Below are positions 16,908-25,453 of a stretch of DNA of 64,000 bases, one piece after another. Under the pieces are notes generated by a model. It was not told where the DNA came from. It searched no databases and saw only the letters and a list, made by a program, of their open reading frames with translations. Origin of the DNA: Aliiroseovarius crassostreae (GTDB lineage: Bacteria; Pseudomonadota; Alphaproteobacteria; Rhodobacterales; Rhodobacteraceae). The stretch spans positions 1 to 64,000 of the forward strand of contig NZ_LKBA01000024.1 of the NCBI RefSeq assembly GCF_001307765.1, given 5' to 3'. Made by a program: the position numbers and the translations under genes. Each line of letters begins with the position of its first letter. Positions within the stretch are counted from its first letter, which is position 1.

Positions 16908-17984
16908 TTAGTGGGGGAATGGCCACAGACGCAGTTTCTCTTTGGTCAGGCGCCACAGTTGGGCCAGGCCATGCGGTTCCACGATCAGGAAGAACACGAT
17001 CAGCCCCCCCACGATCATGAATTCGAAATGCGCCGCCAGGTCGGTCGGCCAGCCGAGGCCACCCACCAGCACGTTCTTCAGAAGCACCGGCATCAGCACC
17101 ATGAAGGCCGCACCCGCAAAGGCCCCGAAGATCGAGCCCAGACCACCAATGATGATCATGAAGAGGATCAGGAACGATTTGGAGATCCCGAAGCTCTCAC
17201 CTGCTTCAACCGCGCCAAGGTAGACCGAGAAGAACAGGGCCCCGGCCACGCCGATGAAGAATGAGCTGACCGCAAAGGCCGACATCTTGGCCATCAGCGG
17301 GTTCACCCCGATGATCTCAGCCGCGATATCCATATCACGAATGCCCATCCATTTCCGGCCGGTCATGCCGCGCGTCAGATTGCGGGCCACCCAGGCCAGC
17401 GCCACCAGGAACACCAGACAAATCAGGTATTTCGCCCAAGCGTCGGTATTGGGCCCGGTTACGATGATGCCAAACACGGTGCGTTCCGGTGCGTTGATCT
17501 GACCCGATGCCGAGTAGTTGTAGAACCACGGCACCTTGTTAAAGAGCCACACCAGGAAGAACTGCGAGGCAAGCGTGGCCACAGCGAGGTAGAACCCCTT
17601 GATGCGCAGCGACGGCAGGCCGAACAGAACACCCACAACCGCGGTGATGCCACCAGCAATTAACACGTGGAACACAATATTGATCTCTGGAAAGGCGACC
17701 ATCAGCTTATAGACGGCGTAAGCCCCCACTGCCATGAACCCCCCGGTGCCCAGCGACACCTGACCAGCATAGCCCGTCAGGATGTTCAGGCCCAGCGCCG
17801 CAATGGCGTAGATGAAGAAGGGGGCAAAGATCGAGTTGACCCAGTAATCATTCACAATGAACGGAATGATCAGGAAGGCAACTGCCATTGCGACCCAATA
17901 GCCAGCCCGGTCCAGACGGATCGGAAAGGTCTGGTTGTCGTCCTGGTAGGATGTTTTGAAATCACCAGCTTCACGGTAAAACAT
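16908..17984 (-). CDS. livM: Branched-chain amino acid-type ABC transporter permease LivM
   Basis: 358 residues, strongly hydrophobic with about nine or ten membrane segments and the GYAGQVSLGTGGFMAVGAYA motif that defines LivM-type permeases. It forms the transmembrane channel with LivH. The coding region starts 3 bases after the livH stop. The N-terminus has a polar 30-residue extension (FYREAGDFKTSYQDD...), longer than in enteric LivM. A 122-base gap separates it from the binding protein gene, which may carry its own promoter. Confidence 0.93.
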   Translation of the reverse strand: MFYREAGDFKTSYQDDNQTFPIRLDRAGYWVAMAVAFLIIPFIVNDYWVNSIFAPFFIYAIAALGLNILTGYAGQVSLGTGGFMAVGAYAVYKLMVAFPEINIVFHVLIAGGITAVVGVLFGLPSLRIKGFYLAVATLASQFFLVWLFNKVPWFYNYSASGQINAPERTVFGIIVTGPNTDAWAKYLICLVFLVALAWVARNLTRGMTGRKWMGIRDMDIAAEIIGVNPLMAKMSAFAVSSFFIGVAGALFFSVYLGAVEAGESFGISKSFLILFMIIIGGLGSIFGAFAGAAFMVLMPVLLKNVLVGGLGWPTDLAAHFEFMIVGGLIVFFLIVEPHGLAQLWRLTKEKLRLWPFPH

Positions 17985-17987
17985 GGA

Positions 17988-18974
17988 TCAGACCCTTTCG
18001 ATGATTTTTTCGCCGAACAGGCCTTGCGGCCGGAAGATAAGGAAGACGAGCGCAAGAACGTAGGCGAACCAGTTCTGCGTCGCGCCACCGATCAGCGGAC
18101 CAATGGCAAATTCGAAAAGCTGCTCACCCACACCGATGATCAGACCGCCGATAATGGCGCCCGGGATCGAGGTGAATCCGCCCAGCATCAGAACCGGCAG
18201 GGCCTTCAGCGCGATCAGCGACAGCGAGAACTGCACACCGGACTTGGCGCCCCACATGATACCAGCGACCAGCGCCACAAAGCCTGCAATCGACCAGACC
18301 AGAACCCAGATGAAGCGCAGCGAGATACCAACCGACAGCGCGGCCGAGTGATCATCTGCCACGGCGCGCAGCGCACGGCCCTGTTTGGAGTATTGCGAGA
18401 AGATAGTCAGCGCAGCCACCAGAAGGGCAGCAATCACAGCGGCTACGATGTCTAGATTATCAAGGAAGAACCCGTAACCAAACAGCTTGTCAGTGGCATC
18501 CAGAACAGTCTCGTTCAGACCGGTCGGCAGACCCACGTCCAGCGTCTTGATCTCAGAGCCCCACATGATGTCCCCGAAACCTTCCATGAAATAGGCAAGA
18601 CCAATGGTCGCCATGAACAGGATGATGTCAGGCTGGCCGACAAGGTGTTTGAGGATGTAACGCTCCACCACCCAGGCAAAGCCAACCATCACGCCAGCGG
18701 CAAGGATGATCGCGATGATCGCAGGCACCTGCCACGGGAAGTGGTGGACCTCAGTGCCGAAGATGGCGTTGATCAGGTGCGAAAACGGAATCTGACCGTT
18801 TTGAATACCCACCAGCGTCATGGCCGCAAACAGCGCCATCACACCCTGAGCATAGTTGAAGATACCGGAGGCCTTGAAAATCAAGACAAACCCCAGTGCG
18901 ACGAGTGCGTAAAGAACCCCGGCCATCAGGCCGTTCAGGGTGACTTCCGCTGCAAAGAGCAATTGTTCAGACAT
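17988..18974 (-). CDS. livH: Branched-chain amino acid-type ABC transporter permease LivH
   Basis: 328 residues with about eight membrane segments. NGLMAGVLYALVALGFVLIF and the FNYAQGVMALFAA stretch are the LivH hallmarks, together with the GGFTSIPGAIIGGLIIG cytoplasmic loop that docks the ATPases. It sits between livG (10 bases) and livM (3 bases), so all three are one transcription unit. Confidence 0.94.
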   Translation of the reverse strand: MSEQLLFAAEVTLNGLMAGVLYALVALGFVLIFKASGIFNYAQGVMALFAAMTLVGIQNGQIPFSHLINAIFGTEVHHFPWQVPAIIAIILAAGVMVGFAWVVERYILKHLVGQPDIILFMATIGLAYFMEGFGDIMWGSEIKTLDVGLPTGLNETVLDATDKLFGYGFFLDNLDIVAAVIAALLVAALTIFSQYSKQGRALRAVADDHSAALSVGISLRFIWVLVWSIAGFVALVAGIMWGAKSGVQFSLSLIALKALPVLMLGGFTSIPGAIIGGLIIGVGEQLFEFAIGPLIGGATQNWFAYVLALVFLIFRPQGLFGEKIIERV

Positions 18975-18984
18975 GTCTCCCCCC

Positions 18985-19809
18985 TTAATCGTGTGCCACG
19001 CCGAGATAGGCGTCGATCACATCCTGGTTGTTGCGCACCTCGTCGGGTGTGCCGTCCCCAATTTTCTTACCATAGTCCATGACCACCACGCGGTCGGACA
19101 GGTCCATAACCACGCCCATGTCGTGCTCGATCAGGGCGATGGTGGTGCCAAACTCGTCATTCATGTCGAGGATGAAGCGGGACATGTCTTCTTTTTCCTC
19201 AACGTTCATGCCGGCCATCGGTTCGTCGAGCAGAAGCAGCGACGGTTCAGCCGCCAGCGCACGCGCCAGCTCAACCCGCTTTTTCAGACCATACGGCAGA
19301 CGCCCCACCGGGGTTTTGCGGATGTGCTGAATTTCCAGAAAGTCGATAACTTTCTCGCACGCTTCGCGGTTTTCCAGCTCTTCCTTCTCGGCTTTGCCTT
19401 TCCAGATCGCCTGCTGAAAGATATTGGCGTTCATCTTGTTCAGGCGACCGGTCATGATGTTGTCCAGCACGGTCATGCCGTCAAACAGCGCGATGTTCTG
19501 GAAGGTCCGGGCCAGGCCCTGCTGTGCCACCTGATAGGGGCGCATCGGCGGGCGTTTTGCGCCGCGGAACCAAACCTCGCCTTCCTGCGGTTTATAAAAT
19601 CCCGAGATCACGTTCAGCATCGAGGATTTGCCAGCCCCGTTCGGACCGATGATCGCGCGGATCTCGCCCTCACGAATGTTGAAGCTGATATCCTTGATCG
19701 CAACCACACCACCAAAACGCAGCGTGATATTCTTCAAATCCATGACAACGGGGCCAATGGTGCGCCCGTCTGCGGTGACGTAGCTGTCGGCGTTCATATC
19801 GGTCATCAT
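18985..19809 (-). CDS. livG: Branched-chain amino acid-type ABC transporter, ATP-binding protein
   Basis: 274 residues with the LivG layout: Walker A GPNGAGKSS, the long insertion typical of LivG ahead of the signature (PYGLKKRVELARALA, where the usual LSGGQ is degenerate, as in this family), Walker B LLLLDEPMAGMN, and the EHDMGVVMDLSDRVVVMDYG switch region. Its ATG overlaps the stop of the acyl-CoA synthetase by ATGA, so translation is coupled. Confidence 0.93.
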   Translation of the reverse strand: MMTDMNADSYVTADGRTIGPVVMDLKNITLRFGGVVAIKDISFNIREGEIRAIIGPNGAGKSSMLNVISGFYKPQEGEVWFRGAKRPPMRPYQVAQQGLARTFQNIALFDGMTVLDNIMTGRLNKMNANIFQQAIWKGKAEKEELENREACEKVIDFLEIQHIRKTPVGRLPYGLKKRVELARALAAEPSLLLLDEPMAGMNVEEKEDMSRFILDMNDEFGTTIALIEHDMGVVMDLSDRVVVMDYGKKIGDGTPDEVRNNQDVIDAYLGVAHD

Positions 19810-21971
19810 TCTGCCGCCATCCCCTGAGTGTTACCCACCACAACCGCATCGCGGATTTCCAGGGTGGCGTTGATCGAACCCTTGCGGCCGTCCTCATAGG
19901 TGACCTCGGTTTCGATATATTGTTCGGATTTCCCGCCATACAGCGCGTCAATCAGCGGGGCGTATTTCTCCTCGACGATCTTGCGGCGCACTTTCCGGGT
20001 CCGGGTCATCTCACCGTCATCTGCATCCAGTTCCTTGTGCAGGATCAGGAAGCGGTGGATCTGACAGCCCGACAGCATCTCATCTTCAGCAACGGATTTA
20101 TTGACCGTTTCAACATGCTCCTGAATGGTCGACAGCACCTTGGGGTGGCCGGCCAGTTCCTGATACGAGGCATAAGCCACGTTGTTGCGTTCGGCCCAGT
20201 TGCCAACGGCGGTCAGGTCGATGTTGATGAAGGCCGTGCACATGTCACGGTCATTGCCGAAGACAACCGCCTCCAGAATGTCCGGGTAGAACTTCAGTTT
20301 GTTCTCAACATATTTCGGCGCGAACATCCGGCCATCGGCCATTTTGCCCACATCCTTGGCGCGGTCGATAATGCGCAGATGACCGTTCGTCTTGTCGAAG
20401 AAACCAGCGTCACCCGTGGCCACCCAGCCTTCCGCATCCTTGGTGTCGGCGGTCGATTCCGGGTTGTTGTAATATTCCACAAACGTCCCCGGCGAGCGGT
20501 AGAAGATCTCACCATTATCCGCCAGACGGATTTCAACACCCGGAGCAGGCACACCCACGGTGTCATTGCGCACTTCGCCATCAGGCTGCACGGTGATGAA
20601 CACGGTGGCTTCGGTCTGACCGTAAAGCTGTTTCAGGTTGATCCCCATCGAGCGATAGAACTCGAAAATCTCAGGACCAATTGCTTCACCGGCAGTGTAG
20701 CCCACACGAATGCGGCCAAAGCCAAGCGTATCTTTGAGCGGGCCATAAACCAGCACGTCGCCGCAACGATATTTGAAATATTCCTGCAGCTTGCCACGAT
20801 AGAGTTTCAGACCGATCGGGTCTTTTGCCTTGAAATGCTTGCGGGTTTCTTTCGGGTGACGCAGCTTGGCAAAGCCCAAACGGATGGTGTTCTCAATCAG
20901 CGTTTCCACCGCAAACCCAATGCCCATGGCATAGCGGAACCCGTGGCGGATCTTCTGTTCCAGCGTCTTTTTCTCGGTGGTCACCTTGCGCTTGGGCATC
21001 CCGTATTTCTCGCCCGCGCCCTTTTTGGCAAAGTCCATGAAGTGGTGAAACAGCGCGTATTTAAGATCGCCACTGTCTTCCATGCGGATCATCACATTGG
21101 TCAGCTGGGTTTCAAACACGCGCGGCGGGGCAAAATAATAGGTCGGTCCGATTTCGCGCAGATCCGACATCAGCGTGTCAGCGCTTTCCGGGCAGTTCAC
21201 ACAGAAGCCGCTCCACATGGCCTGACCCAGCGAGAAGATAAAGTCCCCCACCCATGCCATCGGAAGATAGGCCAGAACATCTTCATTGCCGCCCAGATTG
21301 TCGAACTCGGACGAGTTCTTGGCGCTTTCAATGATGTTCCGGTTCGACAGAACCACGCCTTTCGGGCGACCGGTCGTGCCCGAGGTGTAAAGCATCACGC
21401 AGGTGCTGTCATAGGTCAGCTCAGCTTCGCGGGCGGCCATTTCTTCTTCGAAACGCGCATGTGCGACACGGCCTTCTTCCTGGATATCGTGATACCAGTG
21501 CAGATGGCTGTGATCGTATTTGCGCAGACCGCGCTTGTCGAAATAGATGACGTGTTCGATGCCATGGATCTTCTCCTGCACCTCGATCACCTTGTCGACC
21601 TGTTCCTGGTCACCGCAGATCACGAAACGTGCGCCGCAGTTTTCCAGAACATATTCCATTTCTTCGGCAACAGCGTCCTGATAAAGCGGCACCGGCACGG
21701 CGCCCACTTTCTGCGCGGCAACCATTCCCCAATAATGGGCAGGGCGGTTGCGCCCGATAATGGCAACATGGTCGCCCCGTTCAATCCCCAGCGCCAACAG
21801 GCCCATGGCCAGGTTCTGGATTTCTTCGGCGGCCTGCGCCCAGGTCCAGCTTTGCCAGATCCCGAATTCCTTTTCCCGATAAGCCGGGCGATTTCCAAAT
21901 TCCTTCACGTTCCGCGCAAGGAGCGCCGGAATGGAAGCGAATGCACCAGCTGCGGCTAATTCTTGTCCCAA
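19806..21971 (-). CDS. AMP-dependent acyl-CoA synthetase (long-chain type)
   Basis: 721 residues. A member of the ANL family of the long-chain acyl-CoA synthetase type, making acyl-CoA from a carboxylate, ATP and CoA. The P-loop YTSGTTGRPKGVVLSN (near residue 200), the YGQTEATVFIT substrate/AMP motif, the ATGDAGFFD motif and the hinge region IIDRAKDV are all visible. It opens the liv operon and overlaps livG by four bases, so uptake and activation appear tied. The unusually long central insertion (about residues 310-390, Lys/Arg-rich) is shared by this branch. Substrate unknown; medium/long-chain or aryl acids are possible. Confidence 0.9.
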   Translation of the reverse strand: MGQELAAAGAFASIPALLARNVKEFGNRPAYREKEFGIWQSWTWAQAAEEIQNLAMGLLALGIERGDHVAIIGRNRPAHYWGMVAAQKVGAVPVPLYQDAVAEEMEYVLENCGARFVICGDQEQVDKVIEVQEKIHGIEHVIYFDKRGLRKYDHSHLHWYHDIQEEGRVAHARFEEEMAAREAELTYDSTCVMLYTSGTTGRPKGVVLSNRNIIESAKNSSEFDNLGGNEDVLAYLPMAWVGDFIFSLGQAMWSGFCVNCPESADTLMSDLREIGPTYYFAPPRVFETQLTNVMIRMEDSGDLKYALFHHFMDFAKKGAGEKYGMPKRKVTTEKKTLEQKIRHGFRYAMGIGFAVETLIENTIRLGFAKLRHPKETRKHFKAKDPIGLKLYRGKLQEYFKYRCGDVLVYGPLKDTLGFGRIRVGYTAGEAIGPEIFEFYRSMGINLKQLYGQTEATVFITVQPDGEVRNDTVGVPAPGVEIRLADNGEIFYRSPGTFVEYYNNPESTADTKDAEGWVATGDAGFFDKTNGHLRIIDRAKDVGKMADGRMFAPKYVENKLKFYPDILEAVVFGNDRDMCTAFINIDLTAVGNWAERNNVAYASYQELAGHPKVLSTIQEHVETVNKSVAEDEMLSGCQIHRFLILHKELDADDGEMTRTRKVRRKIVEEKYAPLIDALYGGKSEQYIETEVTYEDGRKGSINATLEIRDAVVVGNTQGMAAE

Positions 21972-22209
21972 ATTTTCCTCCCACCGTCGGCCTGTCCGAC
22001 TTCGAATGTCAGGGCCTCTCCTCGGACCCGGTTGCAGACGAATCTATGCCAACAACCCTGACGGAAAAAATCTCGCCGTCAAAGGTTTCGCCACTTTTTC
22101 CAAATCCTAACGAATTGTAACAGCTTCATTAAGCAGGGTTTTTCCGCAGCAAACCCCTTTTCTGAAAGGGGGTTCGGTGATAGCGAAGACAAAGAGGGGA
22201 CCGAAATTC

Positions 22210-24132
22210 ATGCCAAACAGCAAAGAAGCCACCGCCCTGACGCAGGCCGGGCTGAACCTCATCCAGCAAGCGCTTTCCATCTATGATCGAGAGCTTCGGC
22301 TGGTCATTGGCAACCGCCAGTTCCAGGATATGTTCGATCTGCCCGACCGGCTGGTCCGTGCAGGCGCCGAGTTCGGTGAAACCATTCGCCACCTTGCCGA
22401 GCGCGGTGATTACGGCGCTGTCGGCAATATCGACGCCTTTGTTCTGGCCCGCGTGGAGCAGGCCAAAGCCTTCGTGCCGCACTACATCGAACGTACCCGC
22501 GCCAATGGCTCGGTGATCTCGGTTGAAGGAAACCCGCTGCCACAGGGGGGCTGGGTTACGGTCTATACCGACATCACCCATATCAAGCGGCAGGAACGCC
22601 TGCTGCGGGCGCGCTCCGAGGAACTGTCCGATCAGGTGCTCTCACATACCGAAGAGCTGGCCCAGACCAACCGCGCCCTGGCCTCAACCAACAAGGCGCT
22701 GGAGGAAACCAAGCGCGAGCTTCTGGAAATGGAAAGCCGCACCCGTCTGACCGCCGAAATGATGCCCGCCCATATTGCGCGGATCGACCTGGATCAGACC
22801 TACACATTCTCGAACCGCCGACTGGGCCGGGTGATCCCAGGCCGCCCCACGGACCTGTTTGGCCTGCACGCAAGCGAAGCCCTCGGCCGCGAAGCCTATG
22901 CACGCATCTCGCCCTATTTTCAGAAAGCCTTCAAAGGTGAGGCCAATGTATTTGAATTCAGCCACGAGGGGTCCGGGCGGCGCATCCGTGTGGCTCTGAC
23001 CCCGGATCGGGACGAGGAGAGCGGGCTGATCACCGGGATCTACATCCTGTCCATGGACATCACCGAAGAGGCTCAGGCCCGCGCAGCACTTGCCCAGACC
23101 CACAAACGTGAACTGGCCGCACAGCTCACCTCTGGCGTGGCCCATGATTTCTCCAACCTGCTGACCATTATCCTCGGGCTACAATCCCGGCTGGGGCAAA
23201 TGGACATTGGCGACAGCGCAAAAGAACTGGTGCAGGCCACTACCGCCGCCGTGCGCCGGGGGGGCACACTCCTGGAACGCATTGCGTCAATTTCCGGCAA
23301 ACGCGAAATTCATTTCGAACAAACCGATATTCCGGAACTCCTCAAAGGGCTGGAAACATTGGCAAAACCGACGCTCCCCGACGGGGTGGAACTGGTGATC
23401 ACCCAAGAAAACCTTGCAGATCCCGTGGTGCTGGATGCCGGCGCCGTACAGGATGGGCTGCTCAATCTGATCATCAACGCCACCCATGCCATCGGATCAG
23501 GCCCCGGTCGGATCACCCTGTCGGCCAGACCAATCCGCGAAACATGGGTCGAATTTCAGGTGCGCGACACCGGCACCGGATTTTCTGATGAGGCGCTGGA
23601 GCGGGCGATGGATCCGTTTTTCACCACCAAAGGGGGGGACGGCTCCGGGCTGGGCCTGTCCATGGTTTATGATCAGACCACGGTGGCAGGTGGCCAATTG
23701 AAAATCGCCAATGCGCCAGACAGGGGCGCAGTGGTCACCATCCGCCTGCCCCTGCGCAAACCAGCCCGGCCGATCGCGCCGCGGCTGGTCCTACTGATCG
23801 AAGACAATGCCGACATCCGCGCCTCGGTCCGCACCATGCTGATCGAGATGGGGCATCAGGTGATCGAAGCCGTTTCCGCCGAGGAGGCGCTTGGGCTGAT
23901 GACACTGGAGGGGATTGGCCTGATCCTGTCCGACGTGATTCTCGAAGGGGCGCAGACTGGGCCGGAATTCCTGCGTGGATTGGACGCCGCCGGGGTGGAT
24001 ATTCCCAAACTCCTAATGACTTCCCTACCGTCAGAAGACCCAAGACGGGCAAAAGCGGGCTTTCCTGTTCTACATAAGCCCTTTACCAAGGGGGAACTCG
24101 CCACGTTCCTGTCGCAGGAGGTCCGCACATGA
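22210..24132 (+). CDS. Hybrid sensor histidine kinase with PAS domains
   Basis: 640 residues, no membrane segments, so a soluble sensor. Order: PAS-like domain (about 10-125, ending WVTVYTDITHIKRQE), coiled coil (126-180), second PAS-like domain (180-290, ending LSMDITEEAQARAAL), HisKA with the phospho-accepting H312 (SGVAHDFSNLL), HATPase with N423, DTGTGF and GSGLGLSMV, and a C-terminal receiver (525-635; D532, phospho-acceptor D575, K623). The start at 22210 has GAGGGG upstream. It overlaps the response regulator gene by four bases, so the pair is one unit. The signal is not evident. Confidence 0.93.
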   Translation: MPNSKEATALTQAGLNLIQQALSIYDRELRLVIGNRQFQDMFDLPDRLVRAGAEFGETIRHLAERGDYGAVGNIDAFVLARVEQAKAFVPHYIERTRANGSVISVEGNPLPQGGWVTVYTDITHIKRQERLLRARSEELSDQVLSHTEELAQTNRALASTNKALEETKRELLEMESRTRLTAEMMPAHIARIDLDQTYTFSNRRLGRVIPGRPTDLFGLHASEALGREAYARISPYFQKAFKGEANVFEFSHEGSGRRIRVALTPDRDEESGLITGIYILSMDITEEAQARAALAQTHKRELAAQLTSGVAHDFSNLLTIILGLQSRLGQMDIGDSAKELVQATTAAVRRGGTLLERIASISGKREIHFEQTDIPELLKGLETLAKPTLPDGVELVITQENLADPVVLDAGAVQDGLLNLIINATHAIGSGPGRITLSARPIRETWVEFQVRDTGTGFSDEALERAMDPFFTTKGGDGSGLGLSMVYDQTTVAGGQLKIANAPDRGAVVTIRLPLRKPARPIAPRLVLLIEDNADIRASVRTMLIEMGHQVIEAVSAEEALGLMTLEGIGLILSDVILEGAQTGPEFLRGLDAAGVDIPKLLMTSLPSEDPRRAKAGFPVLHKPFTKGELATFLSQEVRT

Positions 24133-24845
24133 CCCAACCATCCAGCCATCGCCCGATGATCGCCATTCTGGACGATGAACCTGAAATCCGCCGGATGTTG
24201 TCGGAGGCGCTGGAAGATGCTGGGTTTCGCACCGCCAGTTTTGCCCGCGCCACCGAGTTCGAAGCCGCCCTGAACACCATGGCGCCCGATGTCTGCCTGG
24301 TGGATCTGGGTCTGCCGGACCGGGACGGGCTGACGCTGGTGCACCGGCTGGCTTTGGAATCCGGCGCCTCGATCATCATCATTTCAGGTCGTGTGCAGGT
24401 GCAGGACAAGATAACCGGGCTGGAACTCGGGGCGGATGACTATATCATCAAACCGTTTGAACCGGCAGAAGTGGTTGCCCGTGTACGCGCCCGCCTGCGC
24501 AGCCAGAAAGTCGGCGCCCCCGCATCGCACACCGCCCATTTCAATGGCTGGACCGCGCATTTCGACCGATACGTTCTGGAAGATGAAAGTGGCGCTGAAA
24601 CGACGTTTTCACATGCCGAGGGTGAGGTGCTGCGCCTGTTCCTCGACGCCCCGAACCGATTGATTTCCCGCGCCCAGATGCAGGAAAGCCTGGGGGGTGT
24701 CGCCGGCGAAAGCTTTGATCGCGCCATGGATGTGCGCATCTCGCGCCTGCGCACCAAGCTGAAGGAAGACCCCAAAAACCCGCGCCTGATCAAAACGATC
24801 TATGGCGCGGGCTATATCTTTCTCGGGAATGTGCGCTGGGGGTAA
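24129..24845 (+). CDS. OmpR-family response regulator
   Basis: 238 residues. The receiver domain (1-120) has the acidic pair D15/D16, phospho-acceptor D59 (VDLGLPDRDG) and K108 (IIKPFEP); a winged-helix DNA-binding domain fills about 135-232 (RLISRAQMQESLGG... RISRLRTKLKEDP). ATGA overlap with the kinase gene. It is likely the phosphorylation partner of the kinase. The next downstream gene is the convergent formate dehydrogenase gene; regulation of it is possible but not shown. Confidence 0.93.
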   Translation: MTQPSSHRPMIAILDDEPEIRRMLSEALEDAGFRTASFARATEFEAALNTMAPDVCLVDLGLPDRDGLTLVHRLALESGASIIIISGRVQVQDKITGLELGADDYIIKPFEPAEVVARVRARLRSQKVGAPASHTAHFNGWTAHFDRYVLEDESGAETTFSHAEGEVLRLFLDAPNRLISRAQMQESLGGVAGESFDRAMDVRISRLRTKLKEDPKNPRLIKTIYGAGYIFLGNVRWG

Positions 24846-24889
24846 TCCCGCAGTCAGTTTTCCGTAAGCCGTTTTCTGAAGTCATCCAA

Positions 24890-24932
24890 GCGTTTCAGGA
24901 GACCCCCGAGACACAGGTTTATCCTGAAACGC
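24890..24932. repeat. Palindromic hairpin, family A copy 1
   Basis: GCGTTTCAGGA (24890-24900) and TCCTGAAACGC (24922-24932) are a perfect 11-bp inverted repeat. The 21-base centre includes GAGACACA. Confidence 0.7.
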
Positions 24933-25312
24933 CCATTTCAGTGACATCCGTTACAACGGTTCGGTATTGCCGACCTCAGGTGAAAACCGAAACGCTTCAG
25001 CGGCACGGGCCAGCCTCATGGTGGTCATCGACCCGTCCGTCATGCCCACACCAGGGATATCCGCATCCATACGGATCGCACCCGCACATTGTGCTTCGGG
25101 TATATTCGCAGACAGTGTTGTAGTCGCGCTCATTCGCGGTCTGGTACGATCAGGCCAGCGCAGCACTTGCGGGGACAGCGCAAGGGCCGCGACTGACGCC
25201 ACCTGCGTCAGGGTGGCAAATGGGGTTTGTTTCTTTCTCCATGAGGGTAGCCACTCCTGTTTACATTGGATTGCTACCCAAGCCCCCACAGCCCACATTC
25301 TGTGGACTCAAA

Positions 25313-25354
25313 GCGTTTCCAGTTATTGCTGTGATCAAAAATAACTGGAAACGC
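25313..25354. repeat. Palindromic hairpin, family A copy 2
   Basis: GCGTTTCCAGTTATT (25313-25327) and AATAACTGGAAACGC (25340-25354) form a perfect 15-bp inverted repeat with a 12-base loop. Read on the minus strand the centre is TTGATCACAGCAA, resembling the TTGAGACACAA centre of copies 3 and 4. Confidence 0.75.
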
Positions 25355-25395
25355 CTCAACAGGAAATAAGCCTCAACACATTCATAAATTCAAAT

Positions 25396-25429
25396 AAAAA
25401 TACCCCACAGAAACTCGCAGGGCATTTTT
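25396..25429 (-). terminator. Probable terminator of the formate dehydrogenase gene
   Basis: AAAAAT-a-CCC (25396-25405) pairs with GGG-c-ATTTTT (25420-25429), giving an AT-based stem with one internal mismatch, 25 bases past the stop. The T run is part of the stem and could serve both strands. Confidence 0.5.
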
Positions 25430-25453
25430 ATGTGTTATCAATGATGTGGGGAT

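Larger units (their letters stand above)
24846..25453. other. Long intergenic region between response regulator and formate dehydrogenase, with a doubtful ORF
   Basis: This 608-base gap holds two hairpins of repeat family A (24890-24932 and 25313-25354) and the probable formate dehydrogenase terminator. Between the hairpins a minus-strand frame is open from about 25298 to the stop at 24951; its last 80 codons look partly gene-like (a possible signal-like hydrophobic stretch, then ...SANIPEAQCAGAIRMDAD...), but I find no good start codon with a ribosome site. I do not annotate it as a gene. Confidence 0.4.

Noticed and set aside
19920-21959. 679-codon plus-strand frame opposite the acyl-CoA synthetase
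   Set aside because: Fully contained in the antisense of a gene with clear ANL motifs; translation is His/Phe/Arg-rich noise.
24951-25298. Minus-strand frame of about 115 codons between two hairpins
   Set aside because: Part of it looks gene-like, but there is no start codon with a ribosome site and no recognised family, so it is only described with the intergenic region.
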